From Eggerthellales bacterium (GTDB taxonomy: Bacteria; Actinomycetota; Coriobacteriia; Coriobacteriales; Eggerthellaceae): DNA of 64,000 nt. The DNA lies in contig JAQXVU010000048.1 of NCBI GenBank assembly GCA_029225085.1, positions 18,885 to 82,884 of the forward strand. The letters run 5' to 3'. Below are positions 59,489 to 64,000 of the stretch, one piece after another. The notes beneath the pieces were generated by a model, which saw nothing but the letters and a program-made list of their open reading frames with translations, made no database searches and had not been told where the DNA came from. The translations under genes were made by a program, and so were the position numbers. Position 1 is the first letter of the stretch; every line of letters begins with the position of its first letter.

Positions 59489-60852
59489 TCGGAGATCTCC
59501 CCGCGGCTGTACATGGTGCCGCGCTCCTCGGGGTGGCGAGGGGCGGATTCCCAGCCAGGGACTGCCTCCCAGCCAGGACCATAGGAGTCCTCTTCCACAC
59601 AGTCAGGAAGCTCGCCCTCGAAGCAGCGCACGGCGCCAATCTCCTTGAAGTGCTGCACGTCCTCGTCGGTGTAGCCGAATTCCTTCATGATGCGCTCGGT
59701 GTCGTAGCCAATGGGCTTCGCGCGACGCAGCACAGGATCGCCAACGCTCTTCATGCGGATAGGGCTGGTGGTCACCAGGTGGGTGCCCAACTCGGGGCCG
59801 TAATCGATAGGACGAAGGATGTCGTTCTCGATGGCTTCCTGATCCTCGTAGGTGTCGTAGATGGTGTTGCAGCGAGCGTAGGGGATCTCGTTCTCCTCGA
59901 AGATCTGCACCCACTCGTCCCAGTCCTTCTGGGCGAAGGCCTCTTCCATCAGGCGGATGACCTCACGGACGTCGCCGTTGGCGTTGATGGTGGCGCAGTC
60001 GGTGTAGCGAGGATCCTCAGCGTATTCGGGCAGGCCGATGCAACGCATGACGTAGGGGTACCAGGCGTTGTAGGAGCCATAGCAGATGAGGAACCAGACG
60101 CCGTCCTTCGAACGATAGGAGTTGTTGGTGGGGCAGGGGGCTGCCTTGCGATCCTTGGGGAAGGGCACGTCGAATTGGCCTGCGATAACGGGAACCTGAG
60201 CGCCCCAGAGGGCCATGTGGTACAGGTTCACGGTAACGAAGTCGCCTTCACCGGTCTTCTGGGCGCGGTACAGGGCGGCAAGAAGACCCATGCCCAAAGC
60301 GATGGAGGAGTTCAGGTCGCCGAAGGCTGCGGGCAGGTTGCCGGGTTGGAAGTGCTCGCCAGCCTGGGGGATGCTCATGAGCAGGCTGCCGCGGGCGGCG
60401 TAGCAGGTGGCGTCGAAGCCCTTTGCGTGGCGCATGGGGCCGCGGGGGCCGTATCCCCTCATCTGGCCATATACCAGCTTGGGGTACTTCTTGTGCAGAG
60501 TCTCGTAGTCGTAGCCCAGACGAGCAAGGCTCTTATCGCGGATGCTGGTGATGAAGATGTCGGCGCTGGCGATGATCTTGTCGGCGAACTCCTTGCCCTC
60601 TTCGGTCTTCATGTCGATAGAGAGCCAGTTCTTGTTCATGCCGGCCATGTCCATGGCGGGGTCGTTGTCTCCCAGGGAGGGCATGCCGAAGCCGGGGCCG
60701 TCGAGGCGATGCAGGTTGCCTGTGGGGGTCTCGATCTTGTACACGGTGGCGCCCATTTCGCCAAGGATGCGAGGGCAGGCGGGCATGGCGACGTAATCGC
60801 CGAGCTCTACGACGACGACGCCTTCAAGGCCCTTAGGGGTTTCTTCAGCCAT
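59485..60852 (-). CDS. Family III CoA-transferase, CaiB-like
   Basis: A 455-residue CoA-transferase of the CaiB/BaiF/Frc family, moving CoA between two carboxylic acids. The catalytic Asp sits in GFDATCYAARGS, and GDYVAMPACPRILGEMGATVYKIETP marks the N-terminal family core in pieces. The usual N-R-N-K segment reads NKNWLSIDMKT. The family serves carnitine, bile acids, oxalate and other acids, so the substrate is open. The start is ATG 60852 with AAAGGAA upstream. An acyl-CoA ligase gene precedes it on the same strand (106 bp). Confidence 0.9.
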   Translation of the reverse strand: MAEETPKGLEGVVVVELGDYVAMPACPRILGEMGATVYKIETPTGNLHRLDGPGFGMPSLGDNDPAMDMAGMNKNWLSIDMKTEEGKEFADKIIASADIFITSIRDKSLARLGYDYETLHKKYPKLVYGQMRGYGPRGPMRHAKGFDATCYAARGSLLMSIPQAGEHFQPGNLPAAFGDLNSSIALGMGLLAALYRAQKTGEGDFVTVNLYHMALWGAQVPVIAGQFDVPFPKDRKAAPCPTNNSYRSKDGVWFLICYGSYNAWYPYVMRCIGLPEYAEDPRYTDCATINANGDVREVIRLMEEAFAQKDWDEWVQIFEENEIPYARCNTIYDTYEDQEAIENDILRPIDYGPELGTHLVTTSPIRMKSVGDPVLRRAKPIGYDTERIMKEFGYTDEDVQHFKEIGAVRCFEGELPDCVEEDSYGPGWEAVPGWESAPRHPEERGTMYSRGEISD

Positions 60853-60958
60853 AGGGGGTTCCTTTCGTAATCTGCACACGGTGAAATGGTACCCCCACAG
60901 CGGGCTGCGTGGTTATGAGCGAATGTAATAGTGGAAGGCGGCGCTTATAGCGCCGCGC

Positions 60959-62602
60959 TTACTCGGCCTCGTTTTCCATGGCCACCAGGCGAGTGGCGCC
61001 GTAACGCTCCCTGAGCTTGGGCTTTTCGATCTTGCCCGTAGGGTTGCGGGGCACGTCGTCGAAGATGATCTTGCGAGGACGCTTGTAGCGAGGCAGCTCC
61101 TGACAGAACTCGTTCACCTGGTCCTCGGTGAGGGTGCACCCTGGCTTCACCTGGATGATAGCCGTGGCAATCTCGCCAAGACGGGGGTCGGGAAGGCCGA
61201 TGACAGCCACGTCGCTGATGGCGTCGTTCTTACGCAGGAAGTCCTCAATCTGCACGGGGTACAGATTTTCACCACCGGTGATGATGACGTCCTTCTTGCG
61301 GTCGACCAGGTAGATGAAGCCGTCCTCATCTACTTCGGCCATATCGCCGGTATACAGCCAGCCGCCCTTCAGGGACTGGGCGGTTGCCTCGGGGTTGCGG
61401 TAGTAGCAGGTCATGAGGCCGCGGCCCTTAACGCAGAGCTCGCCGACCTCATGAGAGCCGGGTTCCACCACGGTGCCGTCTTCCTTGCGGACCTCGGCCT
61501 GCCATTTGTAGCCGGGGATGCCGATAGCGCCGATCTTTCCCTCGTTTTCCACACCCAGATGCACACAGCCTGGGCCGATTGCCTCGGACAGGCCGTAGTT
61601 GGTGTCGTACTGATGATGGGGGAAGTAGCCCTTCCAGCGCTTGATGAGCGAAGGGGGAACAGGCTGTGCGCCAATGTGCATGAGGCGCCACTGCTCGAGG
61701 CGCAGCTCGGAAAGGTCGATGTCGCCGCGGTCGATGGCGTCGAGGATGTCCTGGGCCCAGGGAACCAGCAGCCAGACGATGGTGCAGCCCTCTTCGGAGA
61801 CGGCGCGCATGATCCATTGGGGCTTTACGCCGCGCAGGAGTACGGCGCGGGAGCCGGAGAGCAAGCTGCCGAACCAGTGCATCTTGGCGCCGGTGTGGTA
61901 CAGGGGCGGGATGCAGAGGAAGACGTCGTCGTGGGTCTGACCGGGGTGATGCTGCTCGGTCTCGGCGCTGGCGACCAGGCTCTCGTGGTTATGCAGAATG
62001 GCCTTGGGGAAGCCGGTGGTGCCGGAGCTGAAGTAGATGGCGGCATTGTCGGAATCGGACAGGGGAACCAGGGGAGGCTCCGAGGCGAAGTGACGAATGC
62101 GCTCGTCGAAGCTCATGGCGAAGGCGGGGCAGTCGTCACCGATGAAGTAGACGTTTTTCACCTGGGGAATCTGGGTGCTGATGGCGTCCATACGGGTGGT
62201 GAACTCAGGGCCGAATACCAAGCCGGTGCACTCTGCAAGGTCGAGGCAGTACTTAATCTCGTCAGAGGCGTAGCGGTAGTTCAGGGGGACCACCACGCAG
62301 CCAGCCTTCAGGATGCCGAAGTACACGGGGAGCCATTCCAGGCTGTTCATGAGGAGGATGGCCACTTTGTCGCCCTTGCGATAGCCGTCATTAATAAGGA
62401 GATGGGCGAAGCGATTTGCCAGCTCGTCGAAGGCGCGCCAGGTGATCTCGCGGCGGTAGCGCTTCGCGGGATTGGGCTGCACCAGGTCGTACTCGCGCCA
62501 GTTGACGCCGTGCTCCTCGCGGATAGCGGGGTTAATCTCGACGAGGGCAACTTCGTTTCCGTAGAAGGAGGAGTTGCGTTCGAGAGCTTCGGTGATGGGC
62601 AT
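60959..62602 (-). CDS. Acyl-CoA synthetase (AMP-forming), CaiC-like
   Basis: A 547-residue ligase that activates a carboxylic acid with ATP and CoA. Motifs: IYFSSGTTGFPKAILHN, NYGLSEAIGPG in place of YGxTE, YTGDMAEVDEDG, and the C-terminal Lys of NPTGKIEKPKL. It resembles crotonobetaine/carnitine-CoA ligase and other short- or medium-chain ligases. Start follows AGGGGAATC. Together with the CoA-transferase it would prime a substrate and then exchange CoA with product, an energy-sparing design known from carnitine and bile-acid pathways. A CaiA-like dehydrogenase lies at the other end of the window, not adjacent. Confidence 0.9.
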   Translation of the reverse strand: MPITEALERNSSFYGNEVALVEINPAIREEHGVNWREYDLVQPNPAKRYRREITWRAFDELANRFAHLLINDGYRKGDKVAILLMNSLEWLPVYFGILKAGCVVVPLNYRYASDEIKYCLDLAECTGLVFGPEFTTRMDAISTQIPQVKNVYFIGDDCPAFAMSFDERIRHFASEPPLVPLSDSDNAAIYFSSGTTGFPKAILHNHESLVASAETEQHHPGQTHDDVFLCIPPLYHTGAKMHWFGSLLSGSRAVLLRGVKPQWIMRAVSEEGCTIVWLLVPWAQDILDAIDRGDIDLSELRLEQWRLMHIGAQPVPPSLIKRWKGYFPHHQYDTNYGLSEAIGPGCVHLGVENEGKIGAIGIPGYKWQAEVRKEDGTVVEPGSHEVGELCVKGRGLMTCYYRNPEATAQSLKGGWLYTGDMAEVDEDGFIYLVDRKKDVIITGGENLYPVQIEDFLRKNDAISDVAVIGLPDPRLGEIATAIIQVKPGCTLTEDQVNEFCQELPRYKRPRKIIFDDVPRNPTGKIEKPKLRERYGATRLVAMENEAE

Positions 62603-62808
62603 GTGATTCCCCTTGCTCGAAGTGTGTATGGGTACTTGCGGTACGCTTTTGCGGACTTTGCAACCAAACGATGTTCAGAAGCTATCGCTCGGAGATATTT
62701 AGAAGAGTCGCGATGCGCACCGTAAGGCATGATACCCCCAGAGAACGCTCGATGGGGAGAGGGCGTTACGTCTTGATAAATAATGGGGGCATGCGGTCCG
62801 AGAACGGA

Positions 62809-62848
62809 TATAGTAGATACATGGGATGAACAGCGCAAACAGTGCGCT
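62809..62848 (+). promoter_or_regulatory. Universal stress protein upstream elements
   Basis: TATAGT at 62809-62814 is a possible -10 box. AGCGCA (62832-62837) and TGCGCT (62843-62848) form a perfect inverted repeat in the leader just before the ribosome site. Confidence 0.4.
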
Positions 62849-62868
62849 TATTTGAAGGGAGTTTCCTT

Positions 62869-63324
62869 ATGATCTACAAGAACGTCCTTGTTCCCTATGA
62901 CAAGTCGAGTCATGCAACCCACGCACTCGAGACTGCGATTAAGCTCGTCTCCGACGACCCCGAGGCAAAGCTTACTGTTCTGTATGCGGTTGATCCTACC
63001 GATGAGGAGGACATCACCTTCACCGTGGCTGCTCGTATGGCTGGTGTCCCTGCTGGCAACCTTAATGAAGAGAACGTTCGCGCCTCGAAGGTTGCCCAGA
63101 TCGAAGAGCTCGTTGCTCCTATCGTGAAGGATGCGCCCAATGAGGTGACGGTGAAGGTCGTTACCGGTAAGGCTCATCATGCGATCCTGAACTACGCCTA
63201 TGACCGCGAGTGCGATCTCATTGTTATGGGCTGCCGCGGCCTGAATGCCGTTCTGGGCATGATGGGCAGCGTTTCCTATGCTGTGCTCAGGTCTGCTGAG
63301 TGCCCCGTGTTCATCGTGAAGTAG
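62869..63324 (+). CDS. Universal stress protein, UspA family
   Basis: A 151-residue single-domain UspA-type protein. Start VLVPYDKSSHATHALE gives the family beta strand and Asp. The ATP-binding pattern near the end is visible as GCRGLNAVLGMMGSVSYAVLRSAECPVFIV (in pieces, G-x2-G-x9-GS), so it probably binds ATP. Such proteins accumulate under starvation or oxidative stress; the molecular role is unclear. ATG 62869 follows GAAGGGAG; an in-frame GTG at 62842 lies in the inverted repeat. Single-gene unit with a terminator behind it. Confidence 0.93.
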   Translation: MIYKNVLVPYDKSSHATHALETAIKLVSDDPEAKLTVLYAVDPTDEEDITFTVAARMAGVPAGNLNEENVRASKVAQIEELVAPIVKDAPNEVTVKVVTGKAHHAILNYAYDRECDLIVMGCRGLNAVLGMMGSVSYAVLRSAECPVFIVK

Positions 63325-63367
63325 GGTGCCAACGGGCATATAAGCTAGACGAGATAAGTCTTTACTA

Positions 63368-63404
63368 AGGCGCTTCGGACGTAGTCGTTCGGGCGCCTAT
63401 TTTG
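63368..63404 (+). terminator. Terminator after the stress protein gene
   Basis: AGGCGC (63368-63373) pairs with GCGCCT (63393-63398), with partly pairing interior and a following ATTTTG. Confidence 0.65.
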
Positions 63405-63940
63405 TTGCTGTCGTAGGCGAGCTGTCGACAAAGACGGTCCGCCCGAAGCGACCTGATTGCCAGTTGCGGGACTCGCTGTAGTCGCCGATCTCTCTGGTGC
63501 GAACGGGACTGACTAACAGGAGGCTTGCTCTGCTTCGACCGATTTTGAGAGAGTGTTTGAAGACATATGGGGATAAACGTTTAAGATAGGTTCTCAGAAA
63601 ATATATACGTAATTAAAGATTTGACCAAAAAGTGCGGACATGAGAATTAGCAAAAAACTCCTCAAAAACCGTGTGTTGGGTAACACTAGGGATTGATTTC
63701 ATAAACTCTACAAAAGTCAATTTGGACATGACCTGGAGAAATGTATGAATGGTGAAGAAAGCAAGGGAGAATCGGTAAACAAAATTGCGAGTATGTCCAT
63801 CGTTGCCCATCTTCAAGAAAAATACACTGAATTTGTTAGTGCAGGGTGAACCCATTAGAGGGCCGGGATGCTTCTTTTGGGATTCACAAGCATCTGGGAA
63901 GCCCAGAGAACTTCCCAGAGCGTTTCTTAAGGAGGCTATT
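63405..63940. other. AT-rich non-coding region before the right-edge gene
   Basis: No gene is supported in 536 bp. Bases 63541-63840 are about 36% GC by hand count. It holds GTGTT-GGGT-AACAC (63673-63686) and a 9-bp inverted repeat TCTGGGAAG/CTTCCCAGA at 63893-63919. A TTGACC at 63621 has no good -10 partner. This is probably an elaborate regulatory region for the next gene. Confidence 0.55.
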
Positions 63941-64000
63941 ATGGCTTTCATGAAGCGTGTGGACGGCGGCATCCAGCCCAGCATCCCTGTGGCAATGCTC
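63941..64000 (+). CDS. Start of a gene cut by the right edge
   Basis: ATG at 63941 follows an excellent AAGGAGG ribosome site and opens a frame that runs off the window after 20 codons (MAFMKRVDGGIQPSIPVAML). Too little is visible to name a family. It lies behind the AT-rich region and a hairpin, which suggests a regulated operon starting here. Confidence 0.65.
   Translation, partial: MAFMKRVDGGIQPSIPVAML

Noticed and set aside
60542..60796. 84-codon plus-strand frame inside the CoA-transferase gene
   Set aside because: Shadow of a gene with a clear catalytic Asp and family core.
63613..63984. 123-codon minus-strand frame at the right edge
   Set aside because: It overlaps the start of the plus-strand gene with an optimal ribosome site and has no recognisable features; the region is AT-rich, so open frames arise less selectively.

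Overview
The window looks like a chromosomal segment from a Gram-positive anaerobe of the Coriobacteriia, most likely Eggerthellaceae (Slackia-like). This is inferred from gene content and composition and cannot be fixed to a species without a search. Hand-counted coding lines are near 60% GC, while 63541-63840 is about 36%. There is a complete teichoic-acid D-alanylation operon, Tat-type and lipoprotein signals, a large menaquinone operon, and CoA-dependent acid-activation genes of the kind gut anaerobes use in reductive metabolism. No insertion sequence, phage gene, CRISPR array or rRNA was seen. The gene content is mostly core chromosome.

Layout, left to right. 1-1372: the tail of a CaiA-like acyl-CoA dehydrogenase and a type I dehydroquinase (aroD). 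1688-4695: proton-translocating transhydrogenase pntAB. 4844-7439: a TrpR-like regulator facing an MFS transporter/LysR pair. 7698-10154: metQ-metN-metI methionine ABC importer behind a structured leader. 10576-18735: a cell-surface operon with a transglutaminase-fold protein, a lipoprotein, dltA-B-C-D, an unannotated 54-codon dltX, and a second transglutaminase/cell-wall-binding protein. 18776-25651: M18 aminopeptidase, guaB, an MscS channel, two TrkA-type K+ gating proteins and purB. 25828-31379 (minus): a three-gene polymer-modification cluster with a CDP-glycerol transferase-like protein, a 1050-residue nucleotidyltransferase plus double ATP-grasp protein, and a further ATP-grasp ligase. 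31859-34880: a PiT phosphate permease, then a Cys-rich mini-protein and a Tat-anchored protein on the other strand. 35119-41217: an OmpR/histidine kinase pair, purC, a membrane protein, exonuclease III, folE with a structured leader, and an ACT-domain protein. 41251-49136: the menaquinone operon menF-D-H-B-(E-C fused). 49320-54274: citrate synthase, a TetR regulator, a 44-residue membrane protein, two tRNA-Ser genes, tadA and ispE. 54334-58006: DUF2207 protein, shikimate kinase, PAP2 phosphatase, NfeD, a 35-residue membrane protein and a GH25 lysozyme lipoprotein. 58007-63324: NhaA, a CaiB-type CoA-transferase, a CaiC-type acyl-CoA ligase and a universal stress protein. An AT-rich 600-bp non-coding stretch then leads into a gene cut by the right edge.

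How the parts fit together. Three blocks serve the cell envelope: dlt, the CDP-glycerol/ATP-grasp cluster, and the lysozyme and transglutaminase proteins. Menaquinone synthesis, transhydrogenase and NhaA serve respiration and ion balance. guaB, purB, purC, folE, aroD, aroK and ispE are housekeeping biosynthesis. CaiA-, CaiB- and CaiC-like proteins suggest activation and reduction of an unsaturated carboxylic acid, but their substrate cannot be read from sequence.

The most unusual items are: a MenH whose N-terminus is a 12-Cys/14-His metal-binding-like segment; a MenE-MenC fusion; dltX at the 3' end of the dlt operon; a transglutaminase-fold protein whose catalytic His is replaced by Tyr; a double ATP-grasp protein with a decayed first copy; attenuator-like leaders before metQ and folE; and three small membrane-protein genes (54, 44 and 35 codons) that length-filtered gene calling would miss.
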